The notes below the pieces were generated by a model. It made no database searches and was not told where the DNA came from. It saw only the letters and a list, made by a program, of their open reading frames with translations. A program made the position numbers and the translations under genes. Of a DNA stretch of 64,000 nt, positions 34,146 to 43,020 are shown piece after piece. How positions within the stretch are numbered: the stretch's first letter is position 1; each line of letters begins with the position of its first letter. The stretch comes from Shinella granuli (GTDB lineage: Bacteria > Pseudomonadota > Alphaproteobacteria > Rhizobiales > Rhizobiaceae): the NCBI RefSeq assembly GCF_004341885.1, contig NZ_SLVX01000021.1, positions 49,763 through 113,762 on the forward strand, written 5' to 3'.

Positions 34146-35327
34146 TCAGATTGCCCGGCGGCAGAGCGCCCGGAAGAAGGAGAAAACGTCCTGGTTCTCC
34201 TCGTCGCCCAGCGGTTCCGGCTGGGAGGAGAGCTTGACGATGACGGTCTCGGTGCTCGGATCGACATAGAGCCACTGGCCATGGATGCCGATCGCGCAGA
34301 AGGCGCCGTCGGCCTCGCCCGACTGGTACCATTGGCTGCGGTAGCGCCCGTTCGGCAGGTCGACATTGCGGCCCTCTCGCCAGGCTTCCCGGTCGCCGTT
34401 CTCCTGCATGTCGCGGATCCAGCCTTCCGGCACGATCTGCCGGCCGTTGCGCACGCCGTGGTTCCGCAGCAGTTCGCCGAGGCGGGCAAGGTCACGCGCC
34501 GTCATGGAAACGCCGCCCGCGGTGCGCGGCGTGCCGATCGCGTCCACCGTGATATCGGCATTGCCCTTCGCGCCCATCGGCTTCCAGAGCAGATCGGAGG
34601 CGAGGTCGGAAAAACGCGCGCCCGTGACGCGCTCGATAACGACGCCGAGCAGGTCGGCATTCGGCGAGGCATAGTAGAACGGCCCGCCATGCGGCCGCTC
34701 GGCCTTCTGCAGGGTGACGAGGAAAGAGGCGAGCGTCTCCGGCGCGATGTCCGGTTCCGGCGGGTTCCACAGCATGGCGCGGCGATAGCGCGCGAAGGCG
34801 CCGTGCGGGTCGAGATAGGCTTCCTCGAAATCGAGGCTGACGCGCATGTCGAGCACGTCGCGATAGGTGCAGTCGCCGTAGACGCTGCCCTTGGCCTCCG
34901 GCAGATAATCCGTCACCGGGCGGTCGGGATCGATCAGCCCCTCGGCCTCCAGGATGCCGGAGACGACGGCCGTCAGCGACTTCGAGATGGAAAAGACGAG
35001 ATGCGGCGCATCCGGGTCGGCATGCGGGGCATAATATTCCGCGACGATCTCGCCCCGGCGCATCATCACGAAGGCGTCCGTATGGGCAAAGTCGAGGAAG
35101 GCGCGGGCGCTCGCGGCGCCTGCAAGGCCGGTCTCCATCGCCGCATCGAGAAAGGCGTCGCTGGCGAGCGGCACTTCGGCGGCCGGCACCTCGGCCGCGA
35201 TCACCGCCGTCGGCACGAGATCGCGGACATTCTGGAAGGTCCAGCGGCTATAGGGCGCGGTGCGCCAGTTGGCGAGCGTGATATCCGCACGTGCAAAACC
35301 GTGCCTGTCCTTGAACGTCTTGATCAT
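34146..35327 (-). CDS. Serine hydrolase of the beta-lactamase/NylB family
   Basis: 393 residues without a signal peptide. Nucleophile motif S113-I-S-K116 in LVFSISKSLTA and the tyrosine motif Y219...N223 in FYYASPN, both as in class C beta-lactamase-fold esterases and the 6-aminohexanoate-dimer hydrolase NylB. The N-terminal WTFQNVRDLVPTA segment is also typical of NylB-like proteins. A cytoplasmic location argues for amide or ester hydrolysis of an imported compound rather than antibiotic defence. It follows the binding-protein gene and precedes the amidohydrolase gene. Confidence 0.88.
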   Translation of the reverse strand: MIKTFKDRHGFARADITLANWRTAPYSRWTFQNVRDLVPTAVIAAEVPAAEVPLASDAFLDAAMETGLAGAASARAFLDFAHTDAFVMMRRGEIVAEYYAPHADPDAPHLVFSISKSLTAVVSGILEAEGLIDPDRPVTDYLPEAKGSVYGDCTYRDVLDMRVSLDFEEAYLDPHGAFARYRRAMLWNPPEPDIAPETLASFLVTLQKAERPHGGPFYYASPNADLLGVVIERVTGARFSDLASDLLWKPMGAKGNADITVDAIGTPRTAGGVSMTARDLARLGELLRNHGVRNGRQIVPEGWIRDMQENGDREAWREGRNVDLPNGRYRSQWYQSGEADGAFCAIGIHGQWLYVDPSTETVIVKLSSQPEPLGDEENQDVFSFFRALCRRAI

Positions 35328-35345
35328 GGCATATCCAACCGAAGC

Positions 35346-35370
35346 GCGGGAAGGCGCCAGGCCCTCCCGC
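35346..35370 (-). repeat. Intra-operon hairpin after the binding-protein gene
   Basis: Arms GCGGGA / TCCCGC enclosing a further partly paired GGCGCC-rich core, between the stop of the binding-protein gene and the serine hydrolase start. Same position relative to a binding-protein gene as the hairpins in the other ABC operons of the window. Confidence 0.55.
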
Positions 35371-35405
35371 GTACGGCCGTCCTCGTTTCCTTGCGGCCTT
35401 GCCGC

Positions 35406-36446
35406 TTACTTCTGCAGTTCGGTCCAGATCCTGGTATAGAGCTGCTGTACGTCGGGTTCGCAGCTTGCGAGGAACTCGCCCGCGGGCTGGAATTCAGCCG
35501 GCACGACCAGTTCCGGCGCATCCTGCATGTCGGCCGGCAGGAACTGCTCCGATCCCTTGACGCCGTTGGAATACTTGGCGAAGGCGGAGATCAGGGCCGC
35601 ATTCTCCGGCTCCATGATGAAGTTCATGAACAGCTTGGCGTTCTCGGTGTTCTTTGCGTCCTTGAGGAGCGCGACGCTGTCCATGAAGTAGGGGAAGCCC
35701 TCCTTCGGGTAGCCGAACTTGATGTCCGCATTCTTGATGCGCGAGCGCATGATGGCGCCGTTCCAGTAGTAGACGGCGGCATAGTCGCCGGCCGGCAGCT
35801 TCTCGGTCACGCTGTAGTCCATGGCGAGCCATTTCGTCTTCGCTTCGACGAGCTTGTCGCGAACCTTGCGCAAGACGTCCTTGTCCGTCGTGCACCAGTC
35901 ACCGCCGAAATACTTGATGGTGGCAAAGAGGACGTCGTTCATCTCCGGCGCGACGTTGATCTTGCCGGCCAGTTCCTCCGGCGGATCGAGGAAGATCGCC
36001 GAGGTGTTGATGTCGCCCTTGTAGACCGAGGTGTTGACACCGATGCCGGTCAGGCCCCACTGCCACGGAACGGTGTAGTGGCGGCCCGGATCCCACGGCA
36101 CGTCGACCCAGCGCTCGTCGACATTCTTGAAGTTCTCCATCTGGTCCGGCCGGGCTTCCTGCAGCAGGCCTTCCTTGATCCAGATCTGCACGTAGTTCGC
36201 CGAGGGCACGACGACATCGAAGCCGTGGCCGCCGGCGCGGACCTTGGCGAGCGCCGTGTCGTTCGAATCGTAGTCGGTGACCGTGACCTTGACGTCGAAC
36301 TTCTCCTCGAACTTCTTGATCAATTCCGGATTGGTGTAGTCGCCCCAGTTGTAGATGTTGAGCTGGCCGGCCGCCGAAGCGGCATTCGCCGCAAACAGCA
36401 TGGCAATCGCCGCCGTTGCTGTCGTCGTCATCCATTTCGTTTTCAT
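35406..36446 (-). CDS. Spermidine/putrescine-type periplasmic binding protein (PotD/PotF family)
   Basis: 346 residues with a clear Sec signal peptide (MKTKWMTTTATAAIAMLFAANAASA, cleavage after ASA). The mature protein opens GQLNIYNWGDYTNPELIKKFEEKFDVKV, the classic PotD/PotF start, and contains YYWNGAIMRSRI and DYDSNDTALAKV. Closest of the three to true polyamine-binding proteins. Downstream on the same strand are two amide hydrolase genes; upstream are the permeases and ATPase of the same importer. Unlike the other two operons the binding protein is encoded after the membrane components. Confidence 0.93.
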   Translation of the reverse strand: MKTKWMTTTATAAIAMLFAANAASAAGQLNIYNWGDYTNPELIKKFEEKFDVKVTVTDYDSNDTALAKVRAGGHGFDVVVPSANYVQIWIKEGLLQEARPDQMENFKNVDERWVDVPWDPGRHYTVPWQWGLTGIGVNTSVYKGDINTSAIFLDPPEELAGKINVAPEMNDVLFATIKYFGGDWCTTDKDVLRKVRDKLVEAKTKWLAMDYSVTEKLPAGDYAAVYYWNGAIMRSRIKNADIKFGYPKEGFPYFMDSVALLKDAKNTENAKLFMNFIMEPENAALISAFAKYSNGVKGSEQFLPADMQDAPELVVPAEFQPAGEFLASCEPDVQQLYTRIWTELQK

Positions 36447-36481
36447 TCTCTGTTCCTCTCTGTCGTTGTTCGTCGAGATGA

Positions 36482-37285
36482 TTACTGTTTTTTCCGGTTG
36501 ATGAAGAAGAAGACCACGACGAGCGCCGTCGAAAGCGCCAGGAAGACCGTTGCGATGGCATTGATCTCGGGTGTCGTCTCGCGCCGGAGCTGTCCCAGCA
36601 TATAGGTCGGCAGGGTGTCCTGTCCGCCGGATTTCACGAATTCCGTGATGACCACGTCATCCAGCGAGATGACGAAAGCCAGCATGAAGCCGGCGATGAC
36701 CGCCGGACGCAGCAGGGGCAGGGTCACGTGCCGGAAGGTCTGCCAGCGCGTGGCGTAGAGATCGGCCGCCGCCCGCTCCAGCGTCAGGTCCATGCTCTCC
36801 AGCCGGGCGCGGATGGGCAGGTAGGCGAAGGGAATGCAGAAGGCCGTGTGCGCGACGACCAGGTAACCGAGGCCCGAATAGCCGGTCCAGACCTTGATGC
36901 GCGAGAAGACGATGAGCAGTGCCACGGCCGTGACGATCTCCGGCACCATGAGCGGCTGGTTGATCAGCGCATATTTGAAGGTGAGGCCGCGATAGGGCGT
37001 CGTGCGTGTCGTCGCAAGGGCCGCCATGGTGGCGGCGATCGTGGCGAGGAAGGCCGCCCAGATCGCGATGACCAGCGACCGGATGGCCGCATCCTGGACG
37101 GCCGCGTTCTGCCAGGCCGCAACGAACCAGCGCGCGGAGAACCCATCCCAGCGCGACAGGGATTCCGCCCCGTTGAAGGAGTAGATGACCAGCGCGGCGA
37201 TCGGCAGGTAGAGCGCGAAGAAGGTGAAGAGGGTGATGAGCCCGAAGCCGGGTTGCGAGCGGATGTCGAAATGCGACTTAAACAT
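36482..37285 (-). CDS. ABC transporter permease (PotC type)
   Basis: 267 residues from ATG 37285 (MFKSHFDIRSQPGFG), overlapping the other permease gene by 8 bases. Six membrane helices, EAA loop LERAAADLYATRWQTFRHVTLPLLRPAV. Ends FFFINRKKQ. Confidence 0.92.
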   Translation of the reverse strand: MFKSHFDIRSQPGFGLITLFTFFALYLPIAALVIYSFNGAESLSRWDGFSARWFVAAWQNAAVQDAAIRSLVIAIWAAFLATIAATMAALATTRTTPYRGLTFKYALINQPLMVPEIVTAVALLIVFSRIKVWTGYSGLGYLVVAHTAFCIPFAYLPIRARLESMDLTLERAAADLYATRWQTFRHVTLPLLRPAVIAGFMLAFVISLDDVVITEFVKSGGQDTLPTYMLGQLRRETTPEINAIATVFLALSTALVVVFFFINRKKQ

Positions 37286-38201
37286 GGCTCGAACCTCCAC
37301 GCGAGGCATTGCGCACGTAGAAGATCAGCGCGACCATCACCAGGGCCATCAGGGTGATCGACATGGCGGCGCCGAGCGGCCAGTTGCGGCCCGACCCGAA
37401 CTGCATCTCGATGAGGTTGCCGAGCATCATGTTCTTGCCGCCGCCAAGCACGCGCGGAATGACATAGGCGCCGAGCGACGGGATGAAGACGAGGATGGAG
37501 CCGGCGATGATACCGGGTTTGACAAGCGGGATCACGATACGGCGCAGGACCTGCAGGCGGCTCGCATAGAGATCGTATCCCGCCTCCACCAGCCGGAAAT
37601 CGAGCTTCTCGATCGAGGCATAGAGCGGCAGCACCATGAGCGGCAGGTAGACATAGGTCATGCCGAGCAGGTTGGCCGTGTCCGTATACATGATCTGCAG
37701 GGGCCTTTCGATCACGCCGAGCCAGATCAGGGCATTGTTCAGGAGGCCCTCGTTGCGGATGACCTGCTGCATGGCGAAGGTGCGGATCAGGAGGTTGGTC
37801 CAGAACGGGATCGTGACGAGGAAAACCCAGATCTCGCGGCTGTGCGGCGGCCGCGTCGCGATGAAATAGGCGGTCGGAAAACCGAGGATCAGGGTGAGGA
37901 GCGTCGTGAAGAACGACAGTTGGAGCGAGCGCCAAATGATCGACAGATGCGCATCCGCAAGGCCGAGCGTGTCGTCGAATATGTCGCGCTGGAAGAAGAC
38001 CGAGACCCAGCCGTCGAGCGAGAACTCCCCGAACCTGACGTCGCCGTAATCGCCCTTCGCCATGAAGGAGTAGAGCAGCATCACGAGCAGCGGGCCGACC
38101 GCCGCAAAGAAGATGATGAGCAGGGCCGGCGCGCTGAGCAGCCAGCGGGAGCGGATATCCTGTTTCTGCACCGCCAGAGCGGCTTCCTGTGCGCCGCTCA
38201 T
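37278..38201 (-). CDS. ABC transporter permease (PotB type)
   Basis: 307 residues from ATG 38201 (MSGAQEAALAVQKQD), 2 bases after the ATPase stop. Six membrane helices, EAA loop VEAGYDLYASRLQVLRRIVIPLVKPGI. A long ORF that continues upstream into the ATPase gene is a shadow. Confidence 0.92.
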   Translation of the reverse strand: MSGAQEAALAVQKQDIRSRWLLSAPALLIIFFAAVGPLLVMLLYSFMAKGDYGDVRFGEFSLDGWVSVFFQRDIFDDTLGLADAHLSIIWRSLQLSFFTTLLTLILGFPTAYFIATRPPHSREIWVFLVTIPFWTNLLIRTFAMQQVIRNEGLLNNALIWLGVIERPLQIMYTDTANLLGMTYVYLPLMVLPLYASIEKLDFRLVEAGYDLYASRLQVLRRIVIPLVKPGIIAGSILVFIPSLGAYVIPRVLGGGKNMMLGNLIEMQFGSGRNWPLGAAMSITLMALVMVALIFYVRNASRGGSSHV

Positions 38202-38203
38202 CG

Positions 38204-39304
38204 TCAATCCCTCAGGATCTGGGCGACGTCGTCGCTGAGGCTGATGCCGACCGCGTCGTCCTTGGAAAAGCCGCAGGACCCGCTGCGGGCATTCTGCTGG
38301 CGCACGGTGAAGGTCGTGCCGTCTTCGAGGCGGATGTGGAAATGCGTGTCCGTGCCGAGATAGACGATCTCGCGGATGATGCCGCGCAGCACGGAGGCGG
38401 GAGAGGGCGTACCGACCTGGGCATGTTCGGGACGGATGACGACCGTCACCTTGCCGCCCGGCGTCACGTCCGCCGGGAAGGTCGCCGGGATCTCCGCGCC
38501 GGAGGAGAGCCGCACGCGCGCCCGGTCGCCGGAAACCGCGACAACCTCGGCCTCCAGAAAATTCGTCTCGCCGATGAAGTCGGCCACGAAACGCTCGGCC
38601 GGGCGGTCGTAGATGTCCCAGGGCGAGCCCACCTGGCGCACCGTGCCCGTCGACATGACGGCGATGCGATCGGACATGGTGAGCGCTTCCTCCTGGTCGT
38701 GCGTGACGAAGACGAAGGTGATACCGGTTTCGGTCTGGAGGCGCTTCAGCTCCATCTGCATGGACTTGCGCAATTTCAGGTCGAGCGCGGAAAGCGGCTC
38801 GTCGAGCAGGAGCACCTTCGGCCGCGGCGCCAGCGCCCGGGCGAGCGCCACGCGCTGCTGCTGGCCGCCGGAAAGCTGCGTGACCGGGTTGCCACCGCGC
38901 CCCTCCAGATGCACGAGCTTCAGCATGTCCTTGACGACGCTGTCGATTTCCGAACGGGGCTTGCCGAGCATCTTGAGGCCGAAGCCGATGTTCTCGGCCA
39001 CCGTCAGATGCGGGAAGAGGGCGTAGTTCTGGAAGACCGTGTTGACCGGCCGCTGGTTCGGCAGAAGGCTGGAAATGTCCACACCGTCGAGCAGGACCTG
39101 CCCCTCGGTCGGCAGTTCGAAGCCGGCGATCATGCGCAGAAGCGTGGTCTTGCCACAGCCGGACGGGCCGAGAAGGGTGAAGAACTCGTTCGACCGGATA
39201 TCCAGCGTCACGTCGTCGACAGCCTGGAAATTGCCGAACCATTTCTTGATGCCATGCATGCCGATGGCACCGCCATGGGCCGCGGTCGTTCGGGTCTCAG
39301 TCAT
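38204..39304 (-). CDS. ABC transporter ATP-binding protein (PotA type)
   Basis: 366 residues. Walker [12 protein letters not shown], signature [16 protein letters not shown], Walker [14 protein letters not shown]-loop VTHDQEEA, C-terminal TOBE domain with [10 protein letters not shown]. First gene of the third polyamine-type operon; its 5' flank faces the GntR-type gene and holds the palindrome at 39432-39443. Confidence 0.94.
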   Translation of the reverse strand: MTETRTTAAHGGAIGMHGIKKWFGNFQAVDDVTLDIRSNEFFTLLGPSGCGKTTLLRMIAGFELPTEGQVLLDGVDISSLLPNQRPVNTVFQNYALFPHLTVAENIGFGLKMLGKPRSEIDSVVKDMLKLVHLEGRGGNPVTQLSGGQQQRVALARALAPRPKVLLLDEPLSALDLKLRKSMQMELKRLQTETGITFVFVTHDQEEALTMSDRIAVMSTGTVRQVGSPWDIYDRPAERFVADFIGETNFLEAEVVAVSGDRARVRLSSGAEIPATFPADVTPGGKVTVVIRPEHAQVGTPSPASVLRGIIREIVYLGTDTHFHIRLEDGTTFTVRQQNARSGSCGFSKDDAVGISLSDDVAQILRD

Positions 39305-39431
39305 CGGTTCCCCGTTTATCGTCCGGCGTCCCGAGCTTCCTCCGCCCAGAGCGCCGGCTGTCCTCTGTCCGGCCGCTGATCACGGCTCTCATGTGATAGG
39401 CTTATCTTGCTTATGATCACAACAAATCATA

Positions 39432-39443
39432 ATTTGATCAAAT
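39432..39443. promoter_or_regulatory. Perfect palindrome in the divergent promoter region (possible GntR operator)
   Basis: ATTTGATCAAAT, fully symmetric, within an A/T-rich island (39385-39455) that stands out from the GC-rich surroundings, between the ABC operon and the GntR-type gene. FadR-type GntR proteins usually bind such short palindromes, so this may control both directions. Confidence 0.5.
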
Positions 39444-39561
39444 CTGTAAAGGGCCATTTTGAGCTTTGCGATTTTATCCGCCCTGCGTGCAAGGGCCGCA
39501 GAATTCAGCCCAGGGACGATAAACCGGCCTAGACCGGATCGACAGAGGGGAGGGTTTCAGC

Positions 39562-40248
39562 ATGCTGGTTGCAGCCGGTCGCGAAGCGTCCGAATCCGCC
39601 AAGCAATGGGTCTACCGCGTGCTGCGGCGGGCCGTCATGACGGGCCAGTTCGAGCCGGGCGATCCGGTAACGATCAACGGGCTGGCCGAAACCCTCGGCG
39701 TCAGCGCCATGCCGGTGCGCGAGTCGCTGCACAGGCTGGTCGCCGATGGGGCCCTCGAACTGCTCGACAACCGCCGTGTGCGCGTGCCCGACCTCGACCC
39801 GCAGCAGTTCGAGGAGGTGCTGGAGGCCCGCATCGCGCTCGAAACCCGCGCGGCGGAACGCGCCATGCCCTTCATCGACGAGGGGCGTCTCGCCCGTCTT
39901 CGCGCCTTCGACCGGCAGGCCGACGAGGCGCTGGCACGGCGCGATTTCGGCCGTCTGGTAGAGGCGAATTTCGACTTTCACCGCTGCCTCTACGAGGCGC
40001 GGCCCGGCACTGTGATCCTGCCGCTGATCGAATCCCTCTGGCTGCGCCTCGCCCCCTTCATGTGCCGGGCGGGCGAGACCCTGTTCACGACCTACCAGAT
40101 CGACCGCCATGCCGAAGCGCTCGACGCCATCGTCGCGCGCGATGCGGAAGCGCTCAAGGCCGCGATCGCCGCGGATATCCGCGACGGCACGGGGCATCTC
40201 GGCCACAAGCATTTCGAGCAGAGGGGCATCGCGAGGAGGGCGGGCTGA
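39562..40248 (+). CDS. GntR-family transcriptional regulator (FadR/FCD type)
   Basis: 228 residues. Winged HTH (VYRVLRRAVMTGQFEPGDPVTINGLAETLGVSAMPVRESLHRLVADGALELL) at about 15-70, then an all-helical FCD ligand domain with candidate metal-binding His in NFDFHRCLYEA and DRHAEALDAI. Divergent from the third polyamine-type ABC operon and most likely its repressor; the effector is probably the imported compound or a carboxylate made from it. Confidence 0.92.
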   Translation: MLVAAGREASESAKQWVYRVLRRAVMTGQFEPGDPVTINGLAETLGVSAMPVRESLHRLVADGALELLDNRRVRVPDLDPQQFEEVLEARIALETRAAERAMPFIDEGRLARLRAFDRQADEALARRDFGRLVEANFDFHRCLYEARPGTVILPLIESLWLRLAPFMCRAGETLFTTYQIDRHAEALDAIVARDAEALKAAIAADIRDGTGHLGHKHFEQRGIARRAG

Positions 40249-40366
40249 CGGCAACGCGCCCGACGGGCGATCACATCCGCGTTCTTCTTCCGCAGGCGCT
40301 TGCCGAAAGGGGCAAATCGCCGGTAAAGCTCTCGGCGACTGCCACGCCTGCGCACCGGAGGATGCC

Positions 40367-40534
40367 ATGAAGGACGACAATGTTCTGAAATTCGAACGCC
40401 GGAAGCCGCAGCAGGACGACAAGAACAAGCCGAAGACGCCGCCACCGAAGAAGGGCCTGATCTGGATCGCCGTCCTTGTCGCGATCGCGCTCGTGTGGGC
40501 CTACTACCAGTTCGTCGCGCCGCAGACGCTGTAG
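40367..40534 (+). CDS. Small single-pass membrane protein
   Basis: 55 residues with a CGGAGG ribosome site. A charged, Lys/Pro-rich N-terminus (KFERRKPQQDDKNKPKTPPPKK) is followed by one membrane helix (GLIWIAVLVAIALVWAYYQFVA). Looks like a conserved rhizobial small membrane protein; no function known to me. It stands alone between the GntR gene and a convergent glutamate-synthase-like gene. Confidence 0.75.
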   Translation: MKDDNVLKFERRKPQQDDKNKPKTPPPKKGLIWIAVLVAIALVWAYYQFVAPQTL

Positions 40535-40661
40535 CCAGGCGGCTTCGATCCCTGGAGGAGGGCCGAGTGACACATGCGGGCGCCAAAGTCACATAAGCTG
40601 AATTATGGAACACAAATAATCGACGGCGCCCATTCTTGCCCCAGCCAGTGCCTGGGCGGCT

Positions 40662-40684
40662 GCGCCCCGGATTATCCGGGGCGC
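40662..40684 (-). terminator. Strong hairpin just after the glutamate-synthase-like gene
   Basis: Perfect 10-base arms GCGCCCCGGA / TCCGGGGCGC around TTA, starting 8 bases beyond the stop of the minus-strand gene. No T-run follows, but position and strength suit a transcript end or 3' stabiliser. Confidence 0.55.
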
Positions 40685-40692
40685 CAGGCGCC

Positions 40693-42351
40693 TCACGCGG
40701 CCTCGCGCTTGCGGAACGGCCCGTGCGGAATTTCCGGCGGGGCGAAGCTCTCGGCACTGGCACGGTCCCAGCGGGCATGCCAGTCGGCGAGCTCCGGAAT
40801 TTCCCTGCCGACGACGAGAAAGCCCTCGGGCAGATAGGGATAGGCTTCGTTGCCGTCGAGGAACTCGTTGTCCTTCTGGCGGAACATGAAGTGGTACGGC
40901 ATGAAGTCGCTTGGATTGGCGAGGCCGGCCGCTCCGGCGATCTCTCCCAGAGCCCGCATGGTGTTGCGATGGAAGCGCGCGACGCGGTCGCTCTTGTCAC
41001 CGAGGTCGATCGCACGCTGGCGTACCGGGTCCTGGGTGGCGATGCCGACCGGGCAGCGATTGGTGTGGCAGGACTGTGCCTGGATGCAGCCGATGGCGAA
41101 CATGAAGCCGCGGGCGGCGTTGCACCAGTCCGCACCGAGGGCCAGCGTGCGGGCGATGTCGAAGGCGGAGACGATCTTGCCCGCGGCGCCGATGCGGACC
41201 TGATCGCGGATACCGGCGCCGCGCAACGTGTTGTGCACGAAGGTCAGCCCTTCGAGCATCGGCATCCCGACGCGGTTGGCGAATTCCACCGGGGCGGCGC
41301 CCGTCCCGCCTTCCGCACCGTCGACCACGATGAAATCGGGAACGATACCCGTCCGAAGCATGGCCTTGACCATGCTCATGAATTCACGCCGGTGGCCGAT
41401 GCACAGCTTGAAGCCGACCGGCTTTCCGCCGGAAAGCTCGCGCAACTGCCCGACGAACTGCATCAGGCCGACCGGTGTCGAAAACGTGCTGTGTGCGGCT
41501 GGCGAAATGCAGTCGATACCCATCGGGATGCCGCGCGCTTCGGCGATTTCAGGCGAGATCTTCGAGGCCGGCAGCATGCCCCCATGACCGGGTTTCGCCC
41601 CCTGGCTCAGCTTGATCTCGATCATCTTGATCTGCGGGTCGGCGGAAAGCCGGGCGAACTTTTCCGGCGAGAAGCGGCCGTCCTCGCCGCGGCAACCGAA
41701 ATAGCCGGACGCGACCTGGTAGATCAGGTCGCCGCCGCCCTGCCGGTGGTAGCGGCTGATGCTGCCCTCCCCCGTATCATGCGCGAACCCGCCCTTGCGC
41801 GCCCCGGTATTGAGGGCGAGGACGGCGTTGCCCGACAGCGAGCCGAAGCTCATGGCCGAGATGTTGTAGAGGCTGGCATCGTAGGGCTGCCGGCAGGCCG
41901 GGCCGCCGACGCGCACCCGGAAATCCGTATCGGCGATGGTGACCGGCGTTGCCGAATGGGTGAGCCAGGCATAGCCGGAGCCGTAGACATTCTCGATCGT
42001 GCCGAACGGCCGCTTGTCCTCCTCCCCCTTGGCGCGCTGGTAGACGAGGCCGCGATCCTGCCGGTTGAACGGAACCGCGTCATTGTCGCTTTCGATGATG
42101 TACTGGCGGATCTCCGGCCGGATGCTCTCCAGAAGGAAGCGCAGGTGCCCGACCACCGGATAGTTGCGCAGGATCGCGTGCCTGCGCTGGCGCAGGTCGT
42201 GAATGCCGAGAAGGAACAACGCGCCGCAGATCGCGGCGACGAGGAACAGCCAGCCGTTGTAGAGCAGGGCACCGCCGAGAGAGGCGAGCGCGGCCACCCC
42301 GACGAGGAAGAACACAGCATAACGCTGATTGGAGACGAGGGCCTTTACCAT
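40693..42351 (-). CDS. Membrane-anchored FMN-binding glutamate synthase-family protein
   Basis: 552 residues from ATG 42351 (MVKALVSNQRYAVFFLVGV). Two N-terminal membrane helices (about 10-50) precede a stand-alone glutamate synthase alpha-subunit core: FMN site in SAMSFGSLSGNAVLAL and VDGAEGGTGAAPVEF, and the 3Fe-4S ligands in CIQAQSCHTNRC. The amidotransferase domain of GltB is missing, so it cannot use glutamine by itself. Similar proteins are common in proteobacteria as unassigned ferredoxin-dependent synthase homologues. No partner gene is adjacent. Confidence 0.9.
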   Translation of the reverse strand: MVKALVSNQRYAVFFLVGVAALASLGGALLYNGWLFLVAAICGALFLLGIHDLRQRRHAILRNYPVVGHLRFLLESIRPEIRQYIIESDNDAVPFNRQDRGLVYQRAKGEEDKRPFGTIENVYGSGYAWLTHSATPVTIADTDFRVRVGGPACRQPYDASLYNISAMSFGSLSGNAVLALNTGARKGGFAHDTGEGSISRYHRQGGGDLIYQVASGYFGCRGEDGRFSPEKFARLSADPQIKMIEIKLSQGAKPGHGGMLPASKISPEIAEARGIPMGIDCISPAAHSTFSTPVGLMQFVGQLRELSGGKPVGFKLCIGHRREFMSMVKAMLRTGIVPDFIVVDGAEGGTGAAPVEFANRVGMPMLEGLTFVHNTLRGAGIRDQVRIGAAGKIVSAFDIARTLALGADWCNAARGFMFAIGCIQAQSCHTNRCPVGIATQDPVRQRAIDLGDKSDRVARFHRNTMRALGEIAGAAGLANPSDFMPYHFMFRQKDNEFLDGNEAYPYLPEGFLVVGREIPELADWHARWDRASAESFAPPEIPHGPFRKREAA

Positions 42352-42568
42352 GTTTCTGGTCCGAAAATCGCTGGTATCGTGGGAGATCGATGTGACCGGG
42401 CGTTCACTGGAGGGAATGCGGCGAACGACGCCACCGTGCCGGTACCACATCTTTGTGTCAGCAGATGTTTACCGGACGGTAAAAGCGGTCGTCCGCCGCA
42501 CCCCATGCCAGTCGGCAATTCCGATGGAATGCGGTCCACCGGAATTGCCCTGGATATTTCATCCGACG

Positions 42569-42588
42569 CCGAAGCGGTGCCGCTTCGG
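42569..42588 (-). terminator. Hairpin after the 68-residue ORF
   Basis: Perfect 9-base arms CCGAAGCGG / CCGCTTCGG with only TG between, 12 bases past the stop codon of the small minus-strand gene. T-poor downstream. Confidence 0.5.
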
Positions 42589-42599
42589 CTGGACCTGCT

Positions 42600-42806
42600 T
42601 TAGAAGCTTGCGCCCACCAGTTTTTCCGTCAGCGCGTTGCGATCCTCGATGGATTGCAGGCGCACCGTCAGGGCCGTGCTCTTCACGGGAACCTGCGGCG
42701 GCAGGGAGAAGGCGATGCCCGGCAGGTTCTCGGCCGCCCATTGCCTGAAACGGGGCAGCTTGTTCGGGCCGCTGATGGGGAAGGTATGGCTGTATCGGAA
42801 GCTCAT
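42600..42806 (-). CDS. Small hypothetical protein
   Basis: 68 residues: MSFRYSHTFPISGPNKLPRF ... STALTVRLQSIEDRNALTEKLVGASF. A GAAAGAG-like ribosome site precedes the ATG and a hairpin follows the stop. Soluble, no recognised motif; the second half looks like one ferredoxin-like beta-alpha unit. Function unknown. It is 214 bases downstream of the NUDIX gene on the same strand. Confidence 0.55.
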   Translation of the reverse strand: MSFRYSHTFPISGPNKLPRFRQWAAENLPGIAFSLPPQVPVKSTALTVRLQSIEDRNALTEKLVGASF

Positions 42807-43020
42807 TTCGGCTCTTTCTGAACAGGGGCAAGGCGGCGGCGCAGAGATGCGGCCGGCCTTGCTCCGCAGGTTTTCATCTTGGATCGGGAGGCGATATCCT
42901 GGCGCCGCTCTTGCATTCGCAGTCAGCAGCGCCAGGCCGTCAGCAGTCGGCGCTGATCCTGTGAAAGAGACGGGCGGGAACGTGGCGGCGGGCCGGGCGG
43001 GGCGGAACCATCGCGCTACC

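Noticed and set aside
34146..35327. Antibiotic-resistance beta-lactamase
   Set aside because: The SxxK fold is shared, but there is no signal peptide and the sequence features are those of NylB/esterase-type hydrolases in a catabolic operon.
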